Positions 27,026 through 36,461 of a stretch of 64,000 nt of DNA are shown in pieces (the first letter of the stretch is position 1; every line of letters starts with the position of its first letter). Origin of the DNA: Eubacterium sp. CAG:180 (GTDB lineage: Bacteria; Bacillota; Clostridia; Oscillospirales; Acutalibacteraceae); assembly GCA_000432435.1 (NCBI GenBank), contig HF993129.1, positions 10,119-74,118 of the forward strand. Direction: 5' to 3'. Under the pieces are notes generated by a model. It made no database searches, was not told the DNA's origin, and worked only from the letters and a program-made list of their open reading frames with translations. The position numbers and the translations under genes were made by a program.

Positions 27026-28936
27026 ATGCCGAAAATTAACCGATTACCCAAAAGTATATATGAACTGATTGCCGCCGGAGAGGTTGTTGAACGACCGGCT
27101 TCGGTTGTCAAAGAGCTTGTTGAAAATTCAATCGACGCAGGCGCAAAAGACATTACGGTCGAAATACAAAACGGCGGAATCAAGTACATACGTATAACCG
27201 ACAACGGCTGCGGAATTTCTCGCGAGGATGTACCGCTTGCATTTACAAGTCATGCGACAAGTAAAATATCAAGGGAAGAGGACCTTTTTTCAATAGGTAC
27301 ACTTGGCTTTAGAGGTGAGGCGCTTGCCTCAATTTCGGCTGTTTCGCATACCGAAATGCTCACAAGGACAAATGACAGTAATATAGGCACAAGAATGACC
27401 GTATCAGGCGGTGAATTTTCAAAATGTGAGGATGCAGGCTGTCCTGTCGGTACAACAATAGTTATAAGAGACCTTTTTTACAACACTCCTGCAAGAATGA
27501 AATTTTTAAAAACAGATCGTTCGGAGGGAATGGCTGTTGCGGGAATCGTGGATAAAATCGCACTTTCACATCCCGAAATATCTTTTAGATTTATTAAAGA
27601 CGGTAAGCAACTTTTATGCACTTCCGGAAACGGTGAGCTCTATTCAGCGATATATTCGGTATTCGGTAAAGAGTTTGCCGAAACATTGATTCCTGCATCA
27701 TATGACATAAACGGAATAACCGTTCGCGGTTATATATCCAAACCTTTTAATTCTCGCGGCTCAAATTCAATGCAGACTTTTTTTGTAAACGACAGATTTA
27801 TAAAAAGTAGAACTGCGTGCGCCGCGCTTAACGAGGCGTACAAAAACTCCGTTATGGTAGGGCGATATCCTGCTTGTGTTTTGTTTATTACAACGCCTCC
27901 TCAGGCTGTTGATGTTAATGTCCATCCCGCCAAAACCGAGGTTCGCTTTTCAAATGAAAAAGCGATTTTTGACGTAATTTATTATGCGGCGAAAAATGCG
28001 TTGAACGGTGATGATTCAAGGCCGCAGGCAAGCTTTAAACGCAATGAATTGCTTGAGCCTGCAAAATCAGAGCCCGTACAGGAAAGACTTATAATTGATG
28101 AGACTTCGCCTGTCGCATCGAGTTCCGATATCGGTTATAATTCTTTCGCGGAGAAACACCGGAATGCTTGTATTCCGAATAAACCGCAACAGATTTTTTA
28201 CGACAGCGGAAAAACGGATTACAATAAAAGCAATGATGACGACACAATAGATTTGTCGGTAAGAACAGCTGTACCGACTCAGTCTGTTACGCCTCCGATA
28301 AGCGAAAACAAAACGGAAATATCCGAAGAGTTCGGAGTTAAAATTGTTGACGACAATGAAAAGGCTGTGAATATACGTTATATCGGCGAAGCATTTAAGA
28401 CATATATATTTGCCGAATTTGACGGAAAGCTTATAATAATAGATAAGCACGCAGCTCATGAAAGAATGTTGTTTAACAAACTGAAAAAAGAAAACGGAAA
28501 AAACGGCAGCCAAATGCTTTTGTCTCCGATAAGCGTTACTTTGAGTAAAGAAGAGTATACTGCAATATTGGAGAATATAGACACCGTGAGAGAGAGCGGG
28601 TTTGAAATTGACGATTTCGGTGAAGGAACCGTGATTGTCAGGGCTTGTCCATTAAATCTCGAAAAGGAAAATATTGTTTCTTTGATTACTGAAATAGCAG
28701 GATATTTGCTCAAAAATCAAAGAGATATTTTGCCCGAAAAACTCGATTGGATTTATCACTCAATTGCGTGCCGAGCTGCTATTAAAGCAGGCAACGATAA
28801 CAGCGACTATGAGCTAATGCGTTTTGTAAAAAAATTGCTTACCGACAAAGATGTCCGGTATTGCCCTCACGGCAGACCTGTTATTGTTGAAATGACAAAG
28901 TATGAATTAGATAAGCAATTCGGGAGAATCCAGTAA
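27026..28936 (+). CDS. mutL: DNA mismatch repair protein MutL
   Basis: A protein of 636 aa. The GHKL ATPase has ELVENSIDAG, DNGCGIS and FRGEALASI. The C-terminal domain keeps ACR-like CRAAIKAG, CPHGRP and FGRI motifs of nicking MutL proteins. The metal motif that usually reads DQHA-xx-E-xxxx-E reads DKHAAHERMLFN here: the last glutamate is an asparagine. The stop overlaps the miaA start (TAATG). Works with MutS in mismatch repair. Confidence 0.95.
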   Translation: MPKINRLPKSIYELIAAGEVVERPASVVKELVENSIDAGAKDITVEIQNGGIKYIRITDNGCGISREDVPLAFTSHATSKISREEDLFSIGTLGFRGEALASISAVSHTEMLTRTNDSNIGTRMTVSGGEFSKCEDAGCPVGTTIVIRDLFYNTPARMKFLKTDRSEGMAVAGIVDKIALSHPEISFRFIKDGKQLLCTSGNGELYSAIYSVFGKEFAETLIPASYDINGITVRGYISKPFNSRGSNSMQTFFVNDRFIKSRTACAALNEAYKNSVMVGRYPACVLFITTPPQAVDVNVHPAKTEVRFSNEKAIFDVIYYAAKNALNGDDSRPQASFKRNELLEPAKSEPVQERLIIDETSPVASSSDIGYNSFAEKHRNACIPNKPQQIFYDSGKTDYNKSNDDDTIDLSVRTAVPTQSVTPPISENKTEISEEFGVKIVDDNEKAVNIRYIGEAFKTYIFAEFDGKLIIIDKHAAHERMLFNKLKKENGKNGSQMLLSPISVTLSKEEYTAILENIDTVRESGFEIDDFGEGTVIVRACPLNLEKENIVSLITEIAGYLLKNQRDILPEKLDWIYHSIACRAAIKAGNDNSDYELMRFVKKLLTDKDVRYCPHGRPVIVEMTKYELDKQFGRIQ

Positions 28937-29880
28937 TGGATAAAATTAAAATATTGGTAATTGTCGGTCCGACCGCTTCGGGAAAAACGGCACTTTCGAT
29001 ATCTTGCGCCGAAAAGTTTGGCGGCGAAATTGTATCTGCGGACTCAATGCAAATATATGAGGGCTTAGATATAGCTACTGCTAAGCCGACCGCAGATGAA
29101 ATGCACGGCATAAAGCATTATATGATAGGTTTTTTGCCTGCCGATAAAACATACAGCGTAGCAGATTATGTCTGTGATGCAGAAAAGTATATTAAAGATA
29201 TTCATGTGCGTGGGAAATTACCTATAATCGTCGGAGGTACCGGACTTTATATTGACAGTCTTGTAAATAATATAAAATTTACACAGTCGCCTACCGACAA
29301 TGAATTACGTGTAAAATTACAAAAGGAATGTGAAGAAAAGGGGAGCGAAGCTATGCTGTCAAAGCTTCGTGCGATTGACCCTGATTATGCCGCTTCGCTA
29401 CACCCCAACAATGTCAAAAGAATAATCAGGGCTTTGGAAATTTATTATTCTACGGGAGAAAATATGAGCTCTGCATTGAAAAAATCAATATCGGAGCCGT
29501 CTCAATATGAACCGGTTTTTATCGGGATAAATTACAGAGACAGGGCAAAGTTGTATGAACGCATTGATAAACGTGTTGATTTAATGCTTGACAACGGTCT
29601 TTTAAAAGAAGCAGAGACGTATTTGGGTAATATGGGTAGTACAGCTGTTCAGGCAATAGGATATAAGGAGCTAAAGCCTTATCTTTCGGGTGAAGCCGAG
29701 CTTTCTCAGTGCGTTGAAAACCTAAAACGTGCAACGCGCAATTATGCTAAACGGCAATTAACATGGTTTCGCAGAAATCAAAATATCAATTGGATTTATC
29801 CCGATGAGTATGATACAAGAGATAAAATGCTGAACAAGGTTTATGAAATTATAGAAAGGGCGGGTATTCTTGAGCGATGA
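28936..29880 (+). CDS. miaA: tRNA dimethylallyltransferase
   Basis: A protein of 314 aa. P-loop GPTASGKTALS, the tRNA-handling motif DSMQIYEGLDIATAKPT, and VGGTGLYIDSL are all intact. It transfers the dimethylallyl group to A37 of UNN-reading tRNAs; MiaB then thiomethylates the product. Starts on the last base of the mutL stop codon, so translation is probably coupled. Confidence 0.96.
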   Translation: MDKIKILVIVGPTASGKTALSISCAEKFGGEIVSADSMQIYEGLDIATAKPTADEMHGIKHYMIGFLPADKTYSVADYVCDAEKYIKDIHVRGKLPIIVGGTGLYIDSLVNNIKFTQSPTDNELRVKLQKECEEKGSEAMLSKLRAIDPDYAASLHPNNVKRIIRALEIYYSTGENMSSALKKSISEPSQYEPVFIGINYRDRAKLYERIDKRVDLMLDNGLLKEAETYLGNMGSTAVQAIGYKELKPYLSGEAELSQCVENLKRATRNYAKRQLTWFRRNQNINWIYPDEYDTRDKMLNKVYEIIERAGILER

Positions 29881-31129
29881 AAAAGTCGTAAAGTTCGGCG
29901 GACGAAAAAAGAAGAAAAAATATCTGCCGTTTTTATATGCGGCATTTGCTTTGATTATTGTCGGCATATTTATGTATCAGGTGTATAAAATCAATTACAG
30001 CCCTGTAAAAACCGAAATAGCCCTTGAAAAAACTGTGTCTAATTCGGTATCTACTTCAGCATTTGTGGTGCGCGACGAAACACCTATAAAGGCGAATGTT
30101 ACGGGAACTTTGGTTCCGCTTGTCGAAGACGGTAAGCGTGTGGCAAACGGTGACGACGTTGCAGTTGTGTTCGATTCCGAAAATGCGGCAAGAAATTATA
30201 ATGAACTGAAAAAAGTAAAAGAGGATATTGCGTATTACTCATCGCTTCAAAACAAAGTCGGCGTTCAGACAAATGATGTTGAAACGCTTGACAACAGGAT
30301 TTATTCCGCTTGCGATGATTTGGTTTCGGCGATAAATACCGGAGAAGTTGATAATTACTCGGAAAAGGAAAGCACGCTGAGAGACGCCATTACTTCACGT
30401 CAATTATCAACAGGAACAGTTATAGACCCAACGCAAAAACTGAGTGAATTAAACACAAGACTAAGCGAGCTCCAAAAGAATGAGGGCGGCTATACAAAAA
30501 TACAGGCAAACAACCCCGGGTATTATATAAGCACTGTTGACGGGTACGAAAATGCAGTATCTTATACAGGTGTTTTAAATCTGACCACCGACAAAATCGA
30601 TGCATTGATTGACGGCAGTACATTGCCGAACGCCGACAATTCAAGTTATATGGGTAAGCTTGTTGACGCTTTTAACTGGTATATCCTCTGTGTTATTGAT
30701 TATAAGGATGCCGCATCATTAAAGGTCGGAGGAAAGATAACCGTTGAATTTACGGGAACGACTGCCGAACCGCTGTCGGCTGATGTTGTAAAAATCAACG
30801 ACGCTGCGGACGGAAGAACGTCAATTATTCTTAAATGCAATCTCATGAACAAAAAATATGCGGTTTTACGTAAAAATCCCGTTAAACTTATTTTTAATAC
30901 ATATACGGGATATCAGGTAAACAATAAGGCTGTTCGCGAAATCAACGGGCAAAAAGGTGTTTATGTTTTAAACGGTAATATAGTAAAATTCAAAAAGATA
31001 AACATTGTTTATTCCGACTCCGAGTATTCAATTTGTTCCGTTCCCGACGGTGAGAGCGGATATATAAAACAATATGATGAAATTATAGTAGAAGGGACTG
31101 ATCTTTATGACGGAAAAATCCTTGATTGA
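29870..31129 (+). CDS. Membrane-anchored HlyD-like periplasmic-adaptor-type protein
   Basis: A protein of 419 aa starting at a TTG that overlaps miaA by 11 bp, with AAAGGG upstream. After a lysine-rich cytoplasmic start (GGRKKKKKY) there is one transmembrane helix at about residues 18-38. The outside part shows a barrel-sandwich half (VRDETPIKANVTGTLVPLVEDGKRV, split here only by wording), a coiled-coil region with KELNTRLSEL-like heptads, and a second beta segment. This is the layout of HlyD adaptor proteins. In many Clostridia a protein of this kind precedes ylmE-sepF, so a link with division or envelope assembly is plausible. No transporter partner is adjacent. Function unknown. Confidence 0.65.
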   Translation: MSDEKVVKFGGRKKKKKYLPFLYAAFALIIVGIFMYQVYKINYSPVKTEIALEKTVSNSVSTSAFVVRDETPIKANVTGTLVPLVEDGKRVANGDDVAVVFDSENAARNYNELKKVKEDIAYYSSLQNKVGVQTNDVETLDNRIYSACDDLVSAINTGEVDNYSEKESTLRDAITSRQLSTGTVIDPTQKLSELNTRLSELQKNEGGYTKIQANNPGYYISTVDGYENAVSYTGVLNLTTDKIDALIDGSTLPNADNSSYMGKLVDAFNWYILCVIDYKDAASLKVGGKITVEFTGTTAEPLSADVVKINDAADGRTSIILKCNLMNKKYAVLRKNPVKLIFNTYTGYQVNNKAVREINGQKGVYVLNGNIVKFKKINIVYSDSEYSICSVPDGESGYIKQYDEIIVEGTDLYDGKILD

Positions 31130-31832
31130 CGAGAAATTTTCCGATATCGAATACAATCTTAAAGCAATCCGTGAGGATATAGCCGAGGCAGCGATAAAGA
31201 GCGGCAGGCGTCCTGAGGATATCGATTTTATGGCGGTAACAAAAACCGTAGATGAGATGTACATAAATCATGCCATCGACTGCGGTATTACGCTTATCGG
31301 TGAAAACAAGGTGCAAGAAATGCTTCGTAAAAAGCCAAACCTTAATTTGAACGGTGTCAGAAAAAATCTTATCGGACATTTACAAACAAACAAGGCGTCT
31401 CAAATAGTAGGTGAGGTTGACATGATTGAGTCTGTTGACTCGATTAAGATAGCCAAGGAAATAGGAAAGCAGTCTGTTAAAAAGGGTCTGGTTACCGATG
31501 TTTTACTCGAGGTCAATATCGGCCGCGAGGAGAGCAAAACAGGAATAATGCCGGAGGAGCTTGACAGTGTACTTTATGAAGCTGCAGAAATTAACGGTAT
31601 TCATATATGCGGACTTATGACAATACCGCCTATTTGCGAAGAAAATACTGAACTTTGTAAATTTTTTGAGAATATATACAATATGTATGTTGACATTAAG
31701 AGCAAAAAAATAGATAATGTATGTATGAATGTGCTTTCAATGGGTATGTCGGGCGATTATAAAACCGCAATCCTTGAAGGTTCAAATCACGTAAGAATCG
31801 GTTCAAAGATATTCGGACCGAGAATATATTAA
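31107..31832 (+). CDS. ylmE: YggS/YlmE family pyridoxal-phosphate homeostasis protein
   Basis: A protein of 241 aa, normal length for the COG0325 family. The lysine in AVTKTVD is the expected PLP Schiff-base residue; IGENKVQEM, IGHLQTNKA and LSMGMSGDY are family motifs. These proteins buffer free PLP and affect amino-acid metabolism without a known enzymatic reaction. It overlaps the HlyD-like gene by 23 bp and precedes sepF, the standard Gram-positive order. Confidence 0.92.
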   Translation: MTEKSLIDEKFSDIEYNLKAIREDIAEAAIKSGRRPEDIDFMAVTKTVDEMYINHAIDCGITLIGENKVQEMLRKKPNLNLNGVRKNLIGHLQTNKASQIVGEVDMIESVDSIKIAKEIGKQSVKKGLVTDVLLEVNIGREESKTGIMPEELDSVLYEAAEINGIHICGLMTIPPICEENTELCKFFENIYNMYVDIKSKKIDNVCMNVLSMGMSGDYKTAILEGSNHVRIGSKIFGPRIY

Positions 31833-31848
31833 GCGGAGGACTGAAAAA

Positions 31849-32325
31849 ATGAGTTTTTTGGACAAAGTCAAAAATATGGTCAATGTATCTGAAGAGGAAT
31901 ATTATGATGATCTGGACTCCGGCGATTACTCATCAAAAGACAGGGACGATGACGACGATGTTCCCGCACCGCGTTCATCACGTTCTTTTTCAAGAGACAG
32001 AGATAGAGACAGAAATGATCCCAATAAAGTTGTAAACATTAATACTACGGCTCAGCTTCAGGTTGTTCTTGCAAAGCCCGAGAGCTTTGAAGAGGCCAAG
32101 GCTGTTGCGGATAATCTTAACGAGAAGAGAACCGTGGTTTTAAACCTTGAATCTGCAAACAGAGATGTAGCAAGACGTCTTGTAGACTTTTTGAGCGGCG
32201 TTGCATATGCCAACGGCGGTCAGTTTAAACGTGTTGCAAACAGTACGTTTATAATCACACCGTACAACGTTGATGTTATGGGTGATCTTTTGGATGAACT
32301 CGAGAACAACGGTATGTTTTTTTAA
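31849..32325 (+). CDS. sepF: Cell division protein SepF
   Basis: A protein of 158 aa. An N-terminal amphipathic membrane-binding helix (MSFLDKVKNMV) is followed by an acidic and Arg/Asp-rich linker. The C-terminal SepF fold then shows LQVVLAKPESFEEA, RTVVLNLE and RRLVDFLSG, followed by the last strand. SepF bundles FtsZ filaments and anchors them to the membrane. Ribosome binding site GGAGG-type (GCGGAGG) upstream. Confidence 0.93.
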   Translation: MSFLDKVKNMVNVSEEEYYDDLDSGDYSSKDRDDDDDVPAPRSSRSFSRDRDRDRNDPNKVVNINTTAQLQVVLAKPESFEEAKAVADNLNEKRTVVLNLESANRDVARRLVDFLSGVAYANGGQFKRVANSTFIITPYNVDVMGDLLDELENNGMFF

Positions 32326-32360
32326 TTTGAATTTAAATAAATTTAATAAGGGGTAAAACT

Positions 32361-33341
32361 ATGCTCAATCCTGATAAAATCAAAGAAAAAGAATTTCAAA
32401 CGACAGGGCGCGGTTCTTACAGAGCCGACGATGTTGATAGCTTTTTGGCTGAAGTGAGCTCTTCATACGAACAGATGTTTAAAGAGAACGGAGAGCTTAT
32501 TAAGAAGATAAGCCTTCTCGCCAATAAAGTGGAAGAATATAAAAAGGACGAGAATTCTTTAAAGGAAGCACTTTTAGCGGCTCAAAAGCTTGCCGATAAG
32601 ATTGTTGCCGATGCTAAAGAGAAAATTAAAAGCGATCTTGCCAATGCACAGGATAAAGTTGACGGTATGCTTTCGTCCGCGAAGGGCGAGGCTGCCGATA
32701 TAGTGGCAAAGGCTAAAAACGAAGCCGACGGAACAATTCTTCAGGCTAAAAAACAAGCCGACGAAATTCTCGGAACGGTTAACAGAAAAGTAACTCAGGA
32801 AAGCCTCGCGTTTGATATGCTGCAGAAGGAGTCCTCGGATTTTCGCTCAAAGCTTATCTCGATGTACAAGGAACACTTAAATCTTATAAACGATCTTCCT
32901 GCCTTAGCTGAAGAAAAGCTTGCGGAAATCGAAAAGAAGGAAGCTGCTCTCGCTCCTAAAGAGGATGAAAAGCCGGAGGTCGAGCCTGAACAGGAAAAAA
33001 TTGATGAACCCGATGAGCCCGCTGAGGATACGGAACCCGAGGTAATTCAGGAGGAAGCTGACGAAAAAGAAGACGACGATTCAGGATTGGAGCGGTTTTC
33101 ACTTTCGGATATAGGCCCCGCTGATGAATATGATGACATTTCGTCCGATTCACGCTTCGATGATGATTCAGATTCAGGTTTTTCTCTGAATGTTTCGGAT
33201 GCTGAGTTCGATGATGAAGACGATTCGACAGAGAACAACTCTGTAGCGGAAAACGATTTGTCCGACGATGACAGCGGTGAGGCTGATGATGACGAGGACG
33301 ATGAGCCCGTATCGTTCAAAAGCTTCTTTAAAAAGAAATAA
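32361..33341 (+). CDS. divIVA: DivIVA-like cell division/polarity protein with acidic tail
   Basis: A protein of 326 aa. The N-terminal DivIVA domain reads LNPDKIKEKEF then RGSYRADDVDSFL, the curved-membrane binding module. Long coiled coil to about residue 190. The last 130 residues are strongly acidic (Asp/Glu/Ser rich, low complexity), unlike B. subtilis DivIVA, and end in SFKSFFKKK. The protein likely marks poles and septa. A second DivIVA-like gene lies at 38946. The acidic tail produces long spurious open frames on the opposite strand. Confidence 0.9.
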   Translation: MLNPDKIKEKEFQTTGRGSYRADDVDSFLAEVSSSYEQMFKENGELIKKISLLANKVEEYKKDENSLKEALLAAQKLADKIVADAKEKIKSDLANAQDKVDGMLSSAKGEAADIVAKAKNEADGTILQAKKQADEILGTVNRKVTQESLAFDMLQKESSDFRSKLISMYKEHLNLINDLPALAEEKLAEIEKKEAALAPKEDEKPEVEPEQEKIDEPDEPAEDTEPEVIQEEADEKEDDDSGLERFSLSDIGPADEYDDISSDSRFDDDSDSGFSLNVSDAEFDDEDDSTENNSVAENDLSDDDSGEADDDEDDEPVSFKSFFKKK

Positions 33342-33365
33342 GAAATAAATAGTTGAGGTGAACTG

Positions 33366-33857
33366 ATGATTCAATTTCTCACCGTATTCATAATTGCTGT
33401 TTTGGTGGTAATTGATCAGTTGATAAAGCTCGCTGTATTAAAATACTTAGAACCGATTGGCAGCTTAACGGTCATTCCGAAAGTGTTTCAGCTTTCATAT
33501 CTTGAAAATACCGGAGCAGCTTTCGGTTCTTTTGGTAAATATACTGCTGTTTTATCAGTATTTACAGCTGTTATTTTGGTGGCACTTATAATTTTCTTGC
33601 TCTCCAAAAGGCTTAAATTCGGAGTTGCGTATTCGGCGATTACTTTAATAGTTTCCGGAGGTCTCGGCAATCTTATCGACAGAATATTCAGAGGGTATGT
33701 TATAGACTATATTGAGCCTTTGTTTGTGAATTTCGCGGTTTTCAATTTTGCCGATATTCTTGTTACTGTCGGTGCCGCAATTCTCATAGTTTATTTGATA
33801 TATGATACTGCCAAAGAATCAAAAACCGGGTCTTCAAAAGGAAAAAAAGATGAATAG
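33366..33857 (+). CDS. lspA: Prolipoprotein signal peptidase (signal peptidase II)
   Basis: A protein of 163 aa with four membrane helices. Catalytic aspartates sit in NLIDRIFRGYVIDYI and in FNFADI, the standard LspA motifs; VVIDQLIK is the first conserved block. It cleaves signal peptides of lipoproteins after diacylglyceryl modification. The C-terminal 8 bp overlap rluD. AGGTG ribosome binding site. Confidence 0.95.
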   Translation: MIQFLTVFIIAVLVVIDQLIKLAVLKYLEPIGSLTVIPKVFQLSYLENTGAAFGSFGKYTAVLSVFTAVILVALIIFLLSKRLKFGVAYSAITLIVSGGLGNLIDRIFRGYVIDYIEPLFVNFAVFNFADILVTVGAAILIVYLIYDTAKESKTGSSKGKKDE

Positions 33858-34776
33858 CATCAGTATTTTTGCCGACAGTGAATTTGACGGTGTACGTATT
33901 GATAAATACTTATCCGTGGTGTTTCCCGATTTGTCTCGCTCTTTTATTCAAAAAGCCATTGACTGTGGGAATGTAAGTGTAAACGGAAAGACTGTAGCCA
34001 AGAATTATAAGCTTAAAACCGACGAAAGAATTGAATATATTCCGTTAGAGCCTGTAAAGCTTGAAGTTAAAGCCCAAAACATACCTCTTGATATTGTATA
34101 TGAAGATGATGATTTGCTTGTGGTAAACAAGCCAAAAGGTATGGTTGTACATCCGGCACCGGGGAATTATGAGAATACACTTGTCAATGCTTTGCTTTTT
34201 CATTGCAAAGACAGTCTTTCGGGAATTAACGGCGTTTTAAGACCGGGTATTGTTCATAGAATCGATAAAGATACAAGCGGATTGCTTATAGTTGCAAAAA
34301 ATGACTTTTCTCACAGGGCTTTGGCGGAGCAAATTAAGGCTCACAGTTTTACGCGTGAGTATAGAGCTGTTACAATAGGCCATTTAAAAGAGTCGTCCGG
34401 CAGAGTTGTGGCACCAATCGGAAGAAATCCGAGGGATCGCAAAAAAATGGCAGTAACTGATAAGAATTCAAAGAATGCCGTCACTAATTATGAGGTTTTG
34501 CGAGAATACAGGGGATATTCTCTGTTAAAGCTTAGGCTTGAAACAGGTAGGACGCACCAGATACGCGTACATATGGCTTATTTAGGCCATCCGATAGCAG
34601 GCGATTTTGTTTATGGAACTCCGAGAACAAAAGAAGAGCTTGCTCTTAACGGACAATGCCTGCACGCCGGGCTTATCGGTTTTATTCATCCGAGAACAAA
34701 TGAATATGTGGAGTTTACATCTGATTTGCCATTGTACTTTAAAAAGTTTATAGGGGGCTTGACCGTTGACGAATGA
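33850..34776 (+). CDS. rluD: RluD-family 23S rRNA/tRNA pseudouridine synthase
   Basis: A protein of 308 aa from the ATG at 33850, which has AAAAGGA upstream; the open frame extends 48 bp into lspA without signal. An N-terminal S4 domain (RIDKYLSVVFPDLSRS) is followed by the catalytic core HRIDKDTSGLL with the nucleophilic aspartate, and LETGRTHQIRVH. Modifies uridines in large-subunit rRNA; the exact sites are not predictable. The order lspA-rluD is widely conserved. Overlaps both neighbours. Confidence 0.9.
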   Translation: MNSISIFADSEFDGVRIDKYLSVVFPDLSRSFIQKAIDCGNVSVNGKTVAKNYKLKTDERIEYIPLEPVKLEVKAQNIPLDIVYEDDDLLVVNKPKGMVVHPAPGNYENTLVNALLFHCKDSLSGINGVLRPGIVHRIDKDTSGLLIVAKNDFSHRALAEQIKAHSFTREYRAVTIGHLKESSGRVVAPIGRNPRDRKKMAVTDKNSKNAVTNYEVLREYRGYSLLKLRLETGRTHQIRVHMAYLGHPIAGDFVYGTPRTKEELALNGQCLHAGLIGFIHPRTNEYVEFTSDLPLYFKKFIGGLTVDE

Positions 34777-35611
34777 AACTAAAACCGATTTTTCAGAGTG
34801 GCTTGTAGCTTCTGATATTGACGGGACCCTTAATAATAAATTCAGAAAACTTCCGCAGCGAAATTACGATGCAATAAAAGAGTTTGTTGTCAATAAAAAG
34901 GGGCATTTCACTTTGGCGTCCGGCAGAAATATTGCAACAATGCGAGGTCCTTTTATGGGACTGCCGATTACATCAACACCGGCTGTTATATTAAACGGCG
35001 CGGGAGTTTATGACTACGAGCATGAAAAAATGCTTTGGTTTCAAGAGATAAATCCCGCAGGCTATGAAATCGTCAGTGCTGTTATGAAAAAATTTCCTTC
35101 TGTGGAGGTTGAAATATTAACTAAGGACAAAGCATATGCTGTAAATGCACATGTGTTTGCAAATGTAATGCTGCATGCCGACAGATTGTTGCCGCATAAA
35201 AGATTTTCAAAAATCAGTCAAGTCCCGCCGGAAGAGTGGGGCAAGGTTATATTCTTAGGCCTACCGACAGTAATCGCTTCCGTAAAAAAATACCTGCTTT
35301 CAATTGAAAACCCTCAAGTTAATTTTATGTCATCGAGCATATCTTCTTTTGAAATGCTTGATAAAGGGATACACAAAGGCGTAGGTGTTAAGAAAATTGC
35401 AGAGCTTTACGGAATTCAGCACAAACACACCGCAGCCATCGGGGACTATTTCAATGATTATGAAATGCTTAAAAGTGTATATTTATCCGCTTGCTGCGGG
35501 CAAGCACCCAAGGCAATACATGACATAGTGAAATTTGAAGCTTGTCATTGTAATAACGGCGCTGTTGCAGACTTGTTAAACTATATTATGTATAATTATA
35601 AGGAGGACTAA
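34766..35611 (+). CDS. Cof-type HAD-superfamily phosphatase
   Basis: A protein of 281 aa with a TTG start overlapping rluD by 11 bp and preceded by GGGGG. HAD motif I is SDIDGTLNN (nucleophile Asp). Motif II is LASGRN with the usual Ser. The cap domain is of C2 type, and motifs III/IV appear as GVGVKKIAELYGI and IGDYFNDYEML. Such enzymes dephosphorylate sugar phosphates or cofactors; substrate unknown. It sits directly upstream of the transketolase genes, so a sugar-phosphate substrate would fit. Confidence 0.85.
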   Translation: MTNETKTDFSEWLVASDIDGTLNNKFRKLPQRNYDAIKEFVVNKKGHFTLASGRNIATMRGPFMGLPITSTPAVILNGAGVYDYEHEKMLWFQEINPAGYEIVSAVMKKFPSVEVEILTKDKAYAVNAHVFANVMLHADRLLPHKRFSKISQVPPEEWGKVIFLGLPTVIASVKKYLLSIENPQVNFMSSSISSFEMLDKGIHKGVGVKKIAELYGIQHKHTAAIGDYFNDYEMLKSVYLSACCGQAPKAIHDIVKFEACHCNNGAVADLLNYIMYNYKED

Positions 35612-35615
35612 TGTT

Positions 35616-36458
35616 ATGGACGAAAACTTAAAAAAACAGTTGAAAATTTTTGCCTGTAAAGCTCGTATAGGTGCCATAGACGGCATTTATTGTGCTAAAG
35701 CAGGGCATCCGGGCGGCTCTTTGTCGATATGCGATCTGCTTTCATATCTTTATAATGTCGAAATGAATGTAGATCCTAAAAATCCGCAAGACCCAAAAAG
35801 AGACAGACTTGTCTTGTCTAAGGGTCATGCAGCTCCGGCTCTTTATGCTACTCTTGCACTTAAAGGTTATTTTCCGGTAGAGGACCTCAAAACCCTCCGC
35901 AAGTCCGATTCGTATTTACAGGGGCACCCCAATATGAATAAGGTGCCGGGAGTTGATATGAGCACCGGTTCTCTCGGTCAGGGTATATCGTGCGCTGTTG
36001 GTATGGCTCTCGGCGGAAAAATAGACAAAGAGAATTACAGAGTATACACAATTCTCGGCGACGGAGAAATTGAAGAAGGTCAGGTTTGGGAAGCTGCTAT
36101 GTTTGCCGGCAACCACCATCTTGATAATCTCACCGCATTTGTTGACTACAACGGACTTCAGATTGACGGTACCATTGATGAAGTTAACTCGGCTTATCCG
36201 ATAGCCGAAAAGTTTGCTGCTTTCAAGTGGAATACCATTGAAATTGACGGCCACGACTTCGATGCTATAAAAAAGGCTGTTGATGATGCTAAAGCCTGCA
36301 AGGGAATGCCTACTGCCGTTATTATGAAAACTGTTAAAGGTAAAGGAGTTTCCTATATGGAAAATGCCGTGAATTGGCACGGAGCAGCTCCTAACGAAGA
36401 ATTGTATAACAAAGCCATGGATGAACTTAAATCCGCTTTGGCAGAATTGGAGGCGTAA
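35616..36458 (+). CDS. Transketolase, N-terminal subunit
   Basis: A protein of 280 aa corresponding to the thiamine-diphosphate binding half of transketolase: AGHPGGSLSICDLL, SKGHAAPALYA, STGSLGQGIS, and the ThDP motif GDGEIEEGQVWEA ending in the DYNGLQIDG loop. The enzyme moves two-carbon units in the non-oxidative pentose phosphate pathway. As usual in many anaerobes, the protein is split, and the second half is encoded 4 bp downstream. GGAGG site 8 nt before the ATG. Confidence 0.93.
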   Translation: MDENLKKQLKIFACKARIGAIDGIYCAKAGHPGGSLSICDLLSYLYNVEMNVDPKNPQDPKRDRLVLSKGHAAPALYATLALKGYFPVEDLKTLRKSDSYLQGHPNMNKVPGVDMSTGSLGQGISCAVGMALGGKIDKENYRVYTILGDGEIEEGQVWEAAMFAGNHHLDNLTAFVDYNGLQIDGTIDEVNSAYPIAEKFAAFKWNTIEIDGHDFDAIKKAVDDAKACKGMPTAVIMKTVKGKGVSYMENAVNWHGAAPNEELYNKAMDELKSALAELEA

Positions 36459-36461
36459 ACA

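Noticed and set aside
33047..33319. Ser-rich open frame on the minus strand
   Set aside because: It is the complement of the Asp/Glu/Ser low-complexity tail of divIVA, which removes stop codons on the other strand; no ribosome binding site.
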